Source: Chrysaora quinquecirrha (taxonomy: Eukaryota > Cnidaria > Scyphozoa > Semaeostomeae > Pelagiidae). From it: a stretch of DNA of 64,000 bases. The stretch's first letter is position 1. Each line of letters begins with the position of its first letter. The stretch is from positions 569,541 to 633,540 of the forward strand of contig JACTAT010000042.1 of the NCBI GenBank assembly GCA_014526335.1. Reading direction: 5' to 3'. Of the stretch, positions 35,314-46,600 are shown one piece after another. A program made the position numbers and the translations under genes. A model generated the notes under the pieces. That model did not search any database. It was not told the origin of the DNA and saw only the letters and a program-made list of their open reading frames with translations.

Positions 35314-35364
35314 CTAAAAATTCAAAAGAAATTATTTTCAGCAAATTAATAAGTACGAGTGACA

Positions 35365-38300
35365 AAGAAACTGTCAATGGAGGAATCATATCAGCGTTTT
35401 ATCACTAAGAAAATGAATAAATATGAAGCATTCTCATGAAGAAGACACGCTAACAGTTAGCCTTATCTAGGCAAAGAATCACAAGCAAAAGATGGCAGGA
35501 ATAGTTCACTGTCAATGGAGGAATCATATCAGCGTTTTATGACTAAAAAATGAATAAATATGAAGTGTTCTTATAAAGAAGATACGCTAAACAGTTAGCC
35601 TTATCACGGCACAGAATAACAAGGAAAAGATGGCAGGAATAGTTCAATGTCAATGGAGGAATCATATCAGCGTTTTATGACTAAGAAAATGAATAAATAT
35701 GAAGCATTCTCATGAAGAAAATACGATAACAGTTAGCCTTTTCTCGGCAAAGAATCACAAGCAAAAGATAGCAGGTATAGTTCAGTGTCAATGGAGGTAT
35801 CATATCAGCGTTTTATGACTAAGAAAATGAATAAATATGAAGCATTCTCATGAAGAAGATACGATAACAGTTAGCCTTTTCTCGGCAAAGAATCACAAGC
35901 AAAAGATGGCAGGTATAGTTCAGTGTCAATGGAGGTATCATATCAGCGTTTTATGACTAAGAAACTGAATAAATATGAATCATTCTCATGAAAAAGATAC
36001 GCTAACAGTTAGCCTTATCACGGCACAGAATCACAACGAAAAGTTGGCAGGAATAGTTCACTGTCAAAGGAGGAATCATATCAGCGTTTTATGACTAAGA
36101 AACTGAATAAATATGAATCATTCTCATGAAAAAGATACGCTAACAGTTAGCCTTTTCTCGGCAAGAATCACAAGCAAAAGATGGCAGGAATAGTTCACTG
36201 TCAATGGAGGAATTATATCAGCGTTTTATGACTAAGAATAAATATGAAGCATTCTCACGAAGAAGATAACGCTAACAGTTAGCCTTATCTCGGCAAAGAA
36301 TCACAAGCAAAAGATAGCAGGAATAGTTCACTGTCAATGGAGGAATCATATAAGCTTTTTATGACAAAGAAAATGAATAAATATGAAGCATTCTCATGAA
36401 GAAGTTACGCTAACAGTTAGCCTTATCTCGGCAAAGAATCACAAGAAAAAGATGGCAGGAATAGTTCAATGTCAATGGAGGAATCATATCAGCGTTTTAT
36501 GACTAAGAAAATGAATAAATTTGAAGCATTCTCATGACGAAGATACGCTAACAGTTAGCCTTATCTCGGTCAAGAAAAACAAGCGAAGGATGGCAGGAAT
36601 AGTTCACTGTCAATGGAGGAATCATATCAGAGTTTTATGACTAAGAAAATGAATAAATATGAAGCATTCTCATGAAGGAGATACGCTAACAGTTAGCCTT
36701 ATCTCGGCAAAGAATCATAAGCAAAAAATGGCAGGAATAGTTCACTGTCAATGGAGGAATTATATCAGCGTTTTATGACTAAGAAAATGAATAAATATGA
36801 AGTGTTCTTATGAAGAAGATACGCTAACAGTTAGCCTTTTCCCGGCAAGAATCACAAGCAAAAGATGGCAGGAATAGTTCACTGTCAATGGAGGAATCAT
36901 ATCAGCGTTTTATGACTAAGAAAATGAATAAATATGAAGCATTCTCATGAAGAAGATACTCTAACAGTTAGCCTTATCACGGCACAGAAACACAAGGAAA
37001 AGATGGCAGGAATAGTTCACTGTCAATGGAGGAATCATATCAGCGTTTTATGACAAAGAAAATTAATAAATATGAAGCATTCTCATGAAGAAGATACTCT
37101 AACAGTTAGCCTTATCACGGCACAGAAACACAAGGAAAAGATGGCAGGAATAGTTCACTGTCAATGGAGGAATCATATCAGCGTTTTATGACTAAAAAAA
37201 TGAATAAATATAAAGCATTCTCATGAAGAAGATACGCTAACAGCTAGCCTTATCACGGCACAGAAACACAAGGAAAAGATGGCAGGAATAGTTCACTGTC
37301 AATGGAGTAATCATATCAGCGTTTTATGAATAAGAAAATGAATAAATACGAAGCATTCTCATGAAGAAGATACGCTAACAGTTAGCCCTATCTTGGCAAA
37401 GAATCACAAGCAAAAGATGGCAGGAATAGTTCACTGTCAATGGAGGAATCATATAAGCTTTTTATGACAAAGAAAATGAATAAATATGAAGCATTCTCAT
37501 GAAGAAGTTACGCTAACAGTTAGCCTTATCTCGGCAAAGAATCACAAGCAAAAGATAGCAGGAACAGTTCACTGTCAATGGAGGAATCATATAAGCTTTT
37601 TATGACAAAGAAAATGAATAAATATGAAGCATTCTCATGAAGAAGTTACGCTAACAGTTAGCCTTATCTCGGCAAAGAATCACAAGAAAAAGATGGCAGG
37701 AATAGTTCAATGTCAATGGAGGAATCATATCAGCGTTTTATGACTAAGAAAATGAATAAATTTGAAGCATTCTCATGACGAAGATACGCTAACAGTTAGC
37801 CTTATCTCGGTCAAGAAAAACAAGCGAAGGATGGCAGGAATAGTTCACTGTCAATGGAGGAATCATATCAGAGTTTTATGACTAAGAAAATGAATAAATA
37901 TGAAGCATTCTCATGAAGGAGATACGCTAACAGTTAGCCTTATCTCGGCAAAGAATCATAAGCAAAAAATGGCAGGAATAGTTCACTGTCAATGGAGGAA
38001 TTATATCAGCGTTTTATGACTAAGAAAATGAATAAATATGAAGTGTTCTTATGAAGAAGATACGCTAACAGTTAGCCTTTTCCCGGCAAGAATCACAAGC
38101 AAAAGATGGCAGGAATAGTTCACTGTCAATGGAGGAATCACATCAGCGTTTTATGACTAAGAAAATGAATAAATATGAAGCATTCTCATGAAGAAGATAC
38201 GCTAACAGTTAGCCTTATCACGGCACAGAATCACAAGGAAAAGATGGCAGGAATAGTTCACTGTCAATGGAGGAATCATATCAGCGTTTTATGACAAAGA

Positions 38301-39325
38301 AAATTAATAAATATGAAGCATTCTTATGAAGAAGATACGCTAACAGCTAGCCTTATCACGGCACAGAAACACAAGGAAAAGATGGCAGGAATAGTTCACT
38401 GTCAATGGAGGAATCATATCAGCGTTTTATGACTACGAAAATGAATAAATATGAAGCATTCTCATGAAGAAGATACGCTAACAGCTAGCCTTATCACGGC
38501 ACAGAAACACAAGGAAAAGATGGCAGGAATAGTTCACTGTCAATGGAGGAATCATATCAGCGTTTTATGACTAAGAAAATGAATAAATACGAAGCATTCT
38601 CATGAAGAAGATACGCTAACAGTTAGCCCTATCTTGGCAAAGAATCACAAGCAAAAGATGGCAGGAATAGTTCACTGTCAATGGAGGAATCATATGAGCG
38701 CTTTATGACTAAGAAAATGAATAAATATGAAGCATTCTCATGAAGAAGATACGCTCACAGTTAGCCTGATCTCGGCAAAGAATCACAATCGAAAGATGGC
38801 AGGAATAGTTCACTGTCAATGGAGGAATCATATCAGCGTTTTATGACTAAGAAAATGAATAGATATGGAGCATTCACAACAAGAAGATACGCTAACAATT
38901 AGCCTTATCTTGGCAAAGAATCACAAGCAAAAGATGGCAGGAATAGTTCACTGTCAATGGAGGAATCATATCAGCGTTTTATGACTAAGAAAATGAATAA
39001 ATATGAAGCATTCACATGAAGAAGATACGCTAACAGTTAGCCTTATCTCGGCAAAGAATCACAAGCAAAAGATAGCAGGAATAGTTCACTGTCAATGGAG
39101 GAATCATATCAGCGTTTAATGACTAAGAAAATGAATAAATATTAAGCATTCTCATGAAGAAGATACGCTAACAGTTAGCCTTATCTCGGCATTGAAAAAC
39201 AAGCGAAAGATAGCAGGAATAGTTCACTGTCAATGGAGGAATCATATCAGCGTTTAATGACTATGTATTCTCAAATGTAGTGAATAAGTATTTTCATGAA
39301 GAGGACATGCTAAAACTAACAGAGA
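35365..39325. repeat. Satellite C array, ~138-bp units, inside an intron
   Basis: About 28 tandem units, e.g. containing ACTGTCAATGGAGGAATCAT, GCGTTTTATGACTAAGAAAA and GCTAACAGTTAGCCTTATC. Starts at 36606, 36744 and 36881 give spacings of 138 and 137. No similarity to satellite B is visible despite the same period. The last units near 39260-39325 are degenerate. The array fills nearly all of a 4.07-kb intron between exons 39387-39452 and 35242-35313. Confidence 0.95.
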
Positions 39326-39386
39326 GCATAACTGGCTTATTTTAATTAAAAATAGAAGAAGTAATGCAAAAATGTCAAATATTTAC

Positions 39387-39452
39387 CCTGATGATATGGA
39401 TGTTTTGCTAGACAACTCTCGTCTTGATATACATGCTGGTTTACACTTGGCT
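39387..39452 (-). CDS. Internal 66-bp exon of the recombinase gene
   Basis: It has the acceptor ATTCTTGTTAG and the donor CAGG/GTAAAT, with phase 1 at both ends. It encodes PSVNQHVYQDESCLAKHPYHQ up to the donor. A 20-bp core is duplicated in a relic at 39683-39747. Confidence 0.55.
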
Positions 39453-39682
39453 CTAACAAGAATTAAAATAAAGTTGCAAGGCTTTTGGAAGGCTTTATCA
39501 TTTGGAACATAAAGTAATACAATTTATTGCCAAGAGCTATTAAAAACTTCTAAACAGAGTATCATAAAATACGTTCTGAGGAAAGATGCACTGGAGTTAG
39601 CGTTGTTTTATAGATAGAATTTTGAATAAAAGCGCGAAAAGTCAATTGAAACCATTAGGGATTAAAAGTAGCTTATATGCCT

Positions 39683-39747
39683 AAAAAAATAGGAGTCCTT
39701 TGTTTGACAACTCTCGTCTTGATATTCATACTTCTGTAGATCTTGTT
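39683..39747 (-). pseudogene. Relic duplicate of the 66-bp exon
   Basis: GACAACTCTCGTCTTGATAT on the plus strand occurs at 39411-39430 and again at 39706-39725. The upstream relic keeps an acceptor (TATTTCTTGCCAG before 39747) and an open frame with the same YQDESC core, but has no usable GT donor. Confidence 0.6.
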
Positions 39748-40144
39748 CTGGCAAGAAATAAAAAAAAAGTTTTGAGTCTTATCCCCGTGATGTGATATGT
39801 CTGAGATTTTGGAGACATCCATGTTTTTGAGTTGGTATAGGCCAAAGGGAAAAAAAGGAAATCTTGAAAATCTTGCAGAAACTCAGAAGTAAGGTTTCTG
39901 CTGCCACTATTTTTGTGATTTGAGATTTCCAAGTTTTCTAAGAATTCTTTTTTTTTGATCTGACGAATGAAAATCAGCAGAAATATAGAGAAAAAATAAA
40001 ATAACTAGCCTGCACCTATTTGCAATATTCGAAGATGTCCAACAAGAGGGAATCAGATTTGTAGAAAAATAAATGTAACAAATGATGATGATAGGTCAAG
40101 AGTGGGTTAAATAGTGGAAACTTTTTAATCTTAAATATTTTTAC

Positions 40145-40198
40145 CTGCTGCTATATTCACAGGCTCCTGGATGACATCATCCATTAAGGTAATTGTAA
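40145..40198 (-). CDS. Most upstream exon seen of the recombinase gene
   Basis: It is 54 bp, with the acceptor TTTATTTCTAG and the donor GCAG/GTAAAA, and phase 1 at both ends. It encodes TITLMDDVIQEPVNIAA. Earlier exons were not found. Confidence 0.5.
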
Positions 40199-41777
40199 CT
40201 AGAAATAAATTTAACATAATTATTAGTCTCTTTTTTTGAAATAGCAATAAAGGAAGTTTCATATAACATGAAAAATTAGGATTTTTGAAATAAAAATATA
40301 GGTACCTTAGTTTTCTACTTTGATTTAGGTCTACAAGCTAACTTTTTAGGGATGTTAACAAAATTGCCTAATGAAAGACCATCACAATTTCCTACCTAAT
40401 TCAAAAGTTATATAAAATATATCTTAATCAAAGGAATGTGTTATTTGTCCTTCTTAAATATTGATGATGACCCAGGGGAGTGTACGTATGGCAGGTTAAA
40501 TTCTTACCAAGGAATATGGTTGTGCCCAAAATTTTACAACCAAGACAGGGGCATTAATAGGAATTGAACCCAAAAAAATATAGAACTGAAATTTTTTACT
40601 CTTTATGTCAGAAACTGAGTTGAAAATTTTACACCCAAAAAATGTGGCACACACACCCCTATGTAAAAATGTTATCACTACCACCCTGGTGTGATGTTTC
40701 CAACAATTTTGAACTCCTTTTTGGCACTCGATGGAATAGTTAAATTGTTAATAGTAAATTTTTGTTATCTTTCCCTTGTTCTTCTTGAATGCTCTCAGCT
40801 ATATGGTAAAATTGGTTAAGTTAGTTGATGGCTAAGTTTTTCAAATTTTTTTGAGTGTATGTAAAGTTTTACTTTTAGAAATAAAGAGAAGTCATAATGA
40901 TAATAATAAAGATAATTAACGATAATCATAACAATAACAATAAAAGCAAAGATAATAATAAAAATATTAGTAGGCTAGTTAAATAAAGATAAATATAATG
41001 ATAGTAAAAAATAATAACAATTATTATAATTTATAATGGATGCTGTGGTTGATAAATTTTTAAAACTTCACTTACATATTACAGATGATTTGATCTTCTT
41101 AATATTTTCAAGAAGATACAGATTTTATTTACAATAAATTTGTGACAACTTTGATTGATTGCTGAACTTATGATAATGATTCCAATAATCTGCAGTAACA
41201 AAAATTTTAATCAGAAAAGATATTATTAATTCACAGAACATGAGAATATAACCTGTTCAGCTCTTAAAGGGGAGGGGGTGCTCAATTAACGAAGATCCAT
41301 TTGCGTTATAGTTTACGATTAAGATTTTGATTTTTTAAATTACCAAACACTACAGAAAACAACTATTGCTAGTAAAAATCCATGGTAGTTATTTTGGCTT
41401 TTAAATTATCATGCAAACAGCAAACAAAAATGTAAAAAAGTAAATAGCTTATGATCAATAAATAAAAATAATGACAATAATGATAATGATGATAATAATA
41501 ATAATGATAATAATAATGATGATAAAAATAATAATGATAATAATAATGATGTAAATAGCTCATGATCAATTAATAGGTAGTTGAAATTAATAGTTTGCTC
41601 ACCAACAATGGAATGAATGAATTGAAACAGGTTATATCTGCAAATTGAGAATAAATTTCAGCTTTTCTTAAATGATCAACAAACTATGTACTGTATATGT
41701 TTGAACATATACCCTCCTTGGCTTATTTGACTAAAAATGAGGCACAACAGCATAATATGTCCGAACACATCTTAGAC
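40199..41777. other. AT-rich DNA with ATA/ATG microsatellites
   Basis: Simple AAT/GAT repeats lie at about 40895-41035 and 41465-41565. A weak acceptor/donor pair near 41609-41643 (minus strand) could be another exon, but its phase does not match. No gene is called. Confidence 0.5.
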
Positions 41778-42040
41778 TAACTCAATTTGAAAAATGAAGA
41801 AAAATCAGTTAAGAAGCCGAGGATAAAGATGCTAACACATGTTGTTTACTAAATTTTTCTGGTCAAATAATTCCTTTTGGGATAGCAAACAATTAAAACT
41901 TGCCTTGCCATGTGTCGTGTGCTCATCTGACATATTTTTCTGTTTGTGCAAACACGTCGTTGCTATGCCGAAATTTTGAGAAAAATTTGACAGACTGTTT
42001 AATTTCAGCCAGGAAAATATCTTTTATTTAAATAAATTCC
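41778..42040. repeat. Unique flank of composite satellite block, copy 2
   Basis: Near-identical to 22071-22334 in the same orientation. It is cut by the second gap before satellite A resumes. Confidence 0.85.
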
Positions 42041-42540
42041 NNNNNNNNNNNNNNNNNNNNNNNNNNNNNNNNNNNNNNNNNNNNNNNNNNNNNNNNNNNN
42101 NNNNNNNNNNNNNNNNNNNNNNNNNNNNNNNNNNNNNNNNNNNNNNNNNNNNNNNNNNNNNNNNNNNNNNNNNNNNNNNNNNNNNNNNNNNNNNNNNNNN
42201 NNNNNNNNNNNNNNNNNNNNNNNNNNNNNNNNNNNNNNNNNNNNNNNNNNNNNNNNNNNNNNNNNNNNNNNNNNNNNNNNNNNNNNNNNNNNNNNNNNNN
42301 NNNNNNNNNNNNNNNNNNNNNNNNNNNNNNNNNNNNNNNNNNNNNNNNNNNNNNNNNNNNNNNNNNNNNNNNNNNNNNNNNNNNNNNNNNNNNNNNNNNN
42401 NNNNNNNNNNNNNNNNNNNNNNNNNNNNNNNNNNNNNNNNNNNNNNNNNNNNNNNNNNNNNNNNNNNNNNNNNNNNNNNNNNNNNNNNNNNNNNNNNNNN
42501 NNNNNNNNNNNNNNNNNNNNNNNNNNNNNNNNNNNNNNNN
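42041..42540. other. Assembly gap, 500 N
   Basis: Exactly 500 unknown bases. By comparison with copy 1, the missing piece should include about 300 bp of flank plus some satellite A. Confidence 0.99.
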
Positions 42541-43632
42541 GGCCACATTTCTTATCGACTCTTGTCGTTGGGAAAATCATACGACGTCCAATTAAGCCAA
42601 CTGCCTGTTGACTCTTGTTGTGGGGAAATTTTGTCGACGTCCATTAGGCACATTTCTTAACGACTCTTTTCGTTGGGTAAATCATGCGACGTCCAATAGG
42701 CCAATTGCCTATTCACTCTTGTTGTGGGGAAATTTTGTCGGCGTCCATTAGGCCACATTTCTTATCGACTCTTGTCGTTGGGAAAATCATACGACGTCCA
42801 ATTAAGCCAACTGCCTGTTGACTCTTGTTGTGGGGAAATTTTGTCGACGTCCATTAGGCACATTTCTTAACGACTCTTTTCGTTGGGAAAATCATACGAC
42901 GTCCAATAGGCCAATTGCCTATTCACTCTTGTTGTGGGGAAATTTTGTCGGCGTCCATTAGGCCACATTTCTTATCGACTCTTGTCGTTGGGAAAATCAT
43001 ACGACGTCCAATTAAGCCAACTGCCTGTTGACTCTTGTTGTGGGGAAATTTTGTCGGCGTCCATTAGGCCACATTTCTTATCGACTCTTGTCGTTGAGAA
43101 AATCATGCAACATCCAATAGGCCAACTGCCCGTTGACTCTTGTTGTGGGGAAATTTTGTCGGCGTCCATTAGGCCACATTTCTTATCAATTCTTGTCTTT
43201 GGGAAAATCATGCGACGTCCAATAGGCAAACTGCCTGTTGACTCTCGCTGTGGGGAAATTTTGTCGGCGTCCATTAGGCCACATTTCTTATCAATTCTTG
43301 TCTTTGGGAAAATCATGCGACGTCCAATAGGCCAATTGCCCGTTGACTCTTGTTGTGGGGAAATTTTGTCGGCGTCCATTAGGCCACATTTCTTATCAAT
43401 TCTTGTCTTTGGAAAAATCATGCGACGTCCAATAGGCAAACTGCCTGTTGACTCTTGTTGTTTCAAAACTTTGTTGGCGTCCATTAGGCCACATTTCTTA
43501 TCGACTCTTGTCATTGAGAAAATCATGCTATGTCCATTGTCCTATACTTCCTGTTGACTCTTGTCGTGGGGAAATTTTGTCGACGTCCATTAGGCACATT
43601 TCTTAACGACTCTTGTCGTTGGGAAAATCATT
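42541..43632. repeat. Satellite A array 2, 105-bp units
   Basis: About 10 units of the same satellite as 22641-24855. The last two units share private variants with array 1 (CATGCTATGTCCATTGTCCT; GCAAAACTTTG/TCAAAACTTTG). Blocks near 42541-42960 repeat with a ~209-bp period, a dimer of the 105-bp unit. Confidence 0.95.
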
Positions 43633-46600
43633 ATCAATCATTATTATCAATGACCGTTCAGCTCTGATAACATATATTTCAACCCAATGACTTCTGCTAA
43701 ATCCCGTGCGCTAGTTAGTGTTTGCTATGAGGGCCAAGCTTTGTAAAGTGGCTTTAAGCGTAAGCATTTAGCATTGGTCTATTATCAAAGACCTTTCAGC
43801 TCTTATAACATATATTTCAACACAATGATTTCTGCTAAGTCCCGTCCGCTAGTTAAGTGTTTGCTATGGGAGCCAAGCTTTGTAAAATGGCTTTGAGTGT
43901 AAGGGCTTAGCATAGCTCTAGTATCAATGACATTTCAGCTCTTATAACATATATTTAAACCCAATGATTTCTGCTACCTCCCGTGCGCTAGTTAGTGTTT
44001 GCTATGGGAGCCAAGCTTTGTAAAATGGCTTTGAGTGTAAGGGCTTAGCATAGCATTATTATCAATGAGCTTTCAGCTCTTATACCATGTATTTCAATCC
44101 AATGATTTCAGCTACGGCCCGTCCGCTAGTTAGTGTTTGCTATGGGGGCCAAGCGTTGCAAAATGGCTTTGAGCATAAGCGCTTAGCATAGCTCTTTTAT
44201 CAAAGACCGCTCAGCTCTTATAACATATATTTCAACCCAATGATTTCTGCTACGTCCCGTCCGCTAGTTAGTGTTTGCTATGGGGGCCAAGCGTTGCAAA
44301 ATGGCTTTGAGCATAAGCGCTTAGCATAGCTCTTTTATCAATGACCTTTCAGCTCTTATAACATATATTTCAACCCAATGATTTCTGCCACGTCACTTGC
44401 GCTAGTTAGTGTTTGCTATGGGGGCGAAGCTTTTTGAAGTGGCTTTGAGCGTAAACGCTTAGCATAGCTCTATTGTCAATGACCTTTCAGCTCTTTTAAC
44501 ATATATTTCAACCCAATGATTTCTGCTACGTCCTATGCGCTAGTTAAGTGATTGCTATGGGGGCCATGTTTTGTAAAGTGGCTTTGAGCGTAAGGGATTA
44601 GCATAGCTCTATTATCAATGACCTTTAAGCTCTTATAACATATATTTCAACCCAATGATTTCTGCTAAGTCCCGTGCGCTAGTTAGTGTTTGCTATGGGG
44701 GCGAAGCTTTTTGAAGTGGCTTTGAGCGTAAACGCTTAGCATAGCTCTATTGTCAATGACCTTTGGGGCCATGTTTTGTAAAGTGGCTTTGAGCGTAAGG
44801 GCTTAGCATAGCTCTATTATCAATGACCTTTCAGCTCTTATAACATATATTTCAACCCAATGATAAGGGCTCTGCTCTATTGTCAATGACCTTTAAGCCT
44901 TATGCGCTAGTTAAGTGTGGCTTTGAGCGTATTGACTATGGGGTGCCAGTTAAGTTTTGTAAAGTGGCTTTGAGCGTAAGGGCTTAGCATAGCTCTATTA
45001 TCAATGACCTTTCAGCTCTTATAACATATATTTCAACCCAATGATTTCTGCTACGTCCTATGCGCTGCGCTAGTTAGTAAGGGCTTTGCTATGGGGCTAC
45101 GTCCCGTGCGCTAGCTTTGTAAATTGGCTTTGAGCGTAAGGGCTTAGCATAGCTCTATTATCAATGACCTTTAAGCTCTTATAACTTATGTTTTAACCCA
45201 ATGATTTCTGCTTAGTCCCGTGCGCTAGTTAAGTGTTTGCTATGGGGACCAAGCTTTGTAAAGTGGCTTTGAGCGTAAGGGCTTAGCATAGCTCTATTAT
45301 CAATGACCTTTAAGCTCTTATAACAAATATTTCAACCCAATGATTTCTGCTTAGTCCCGTGCGCTAGTTAAGTGTTTGCTATGGGGACCAAGCTTTGTAA
45401 AGTGGCTTTGAGCGTAAGGGCTTAGCATAGCTCTATTATCAATGACCTTTCAGCTCTTATAACATATATTTCAACCCAATGATTTCTGCTTAGTCCCGTG
45501 CGCTAGTTAAGTGTTTGCTATGGGGACCAAGCTTTGTAAAGTGGCTTTGAGCGTAAGGGCTTAGCATAGCTCTATTATCAATGACCTTTAAGCTCTTATA
45601 ACTTATGTTTTAACCCAATGATTTCTGCTACGTCCTATGCGCTAGTTAAGTGATTGCTATGGGGGCCATGTTTTGTAAAGTGGCTTTGAGCGTAAGGGCT
45701 TAGCATAGCTCTATTATCAATGACCTTTAAGCTCTTATAACATATATTTCAACCCAATTATTTCTGCTACGTCCTATGCGCTAGTTAAGTGATTGCTATG
45801 GGGGCCATGTTTTGTAAAGTGGCTTTGAGCAAAAGGGCTTAGCATAGCTCTATTATCAATGACCTTTAAGCTCTTATAACATATATTTCAACCCAATTAT
45901 TTCTGCTACGTCCTATGCGCTAGTTAAGTGATTGCTATGGGGGCCATGTTTTGTAAAGTGGCTTTGAGCGTAAGGGCTTAGCATAGCTCTATTATCAATG
46001 ACCTTTAAGCTCTTATAACATATATTTCAACCCAATGATTTCTGCTACGTCCTATGCACTAGCTAAGTGTTTGCTATGGGGACCAAGCTTTGTAAAGTGG
46101 CTTTGAGCGTAAGGGCTTAGCATAGCTCTATTATCAATGACCTTTAAGCTCTTATAACATATAATTCAACCCAATGATTTCTGCTACGTCCTATGCGCTA
46201 GTTAAGTGATTGCTATGGGGGCCATGTTTTGTAAAGTGGCTTTGAGCGTAAGGGCTTAGCATAGCTCTATTATCAATGACCTTTAAGCTCTTATAACATA
46301 TGTTTTAACCCATTGATTTCTGCTACGTCCTATGCGCTAGTTAAGTGTTTGCTATGGGGACCAAGCTTTGTAAAGTGGCTTTGAGCGTAAGGGCTTAGCC
46401 TAGATCTATTATCAATGACCTTTAAGCTCTTAAAACATATAATTCAACCCAATGATTTCTGCTACGTCCTATGCGCTAGTTAAGTGTTTGCTATGGGGAC
46501 CAAGCTTTGTAAAGTGGCTTTGAGCGTAACCGCTTAGCATAGCTCTATTATCAATGACCTTTAAGCTCTTATAACATATATTTCAACCCAATGATTTCTG

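Larger units (their letters stand above)
32317..40198 (-). pseudogene. Tyrosine recombinase (Crypton-like) gene, decayed, with upstream exons
   Basis: Small exons at 40198-40145, 39452-39387, 35313-35242 and 35191-35076 have GT-AG borders; the first three keep phase 1 throughout. The large 3' exon begins at 34455 after TCTTTTCAATCTATAG. It encodes two CxxxxC...HxxxxH zinc-finger-like units (CPVKGC, CPISTC; about 34160-34395), an acidic linker and a tyrosine recombinase core. Visible catalytic candidates are Arg in NGPRGGAIAGLT (33358-33360), Lys in VHHKT, Arg in NASLMRKS (33048-33050), His in ATHMNH and Tyr in ENTYY (near 32948). Two copies of a C-terminal module follow (around EEIFAEHI and AAVFSDYI). 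Breaks: an in-frame stop at 34027, and frame changes at about 33870-33935, 33200-33225 and 32820-32870. Family knowledge: such enzymes move Crypton-type DNA elements by strand exchange. The exact family is inferred. Confidence 0.7.

Noticed and set aside
41609..41643. Additional upstream exon of the recombinase gene
   Set aside because: Splice motifs are present but the phase does not match the following exon, and the 35-bp size is too short to judge.
42934..43557. 207-codon plus-strand and 184-codon minus-strand open frames
   Set aside because: They arise from the 105-bp satellite period being divisible by three. Both strands are equally open, and there is no protein-like composition beyond the repeat.
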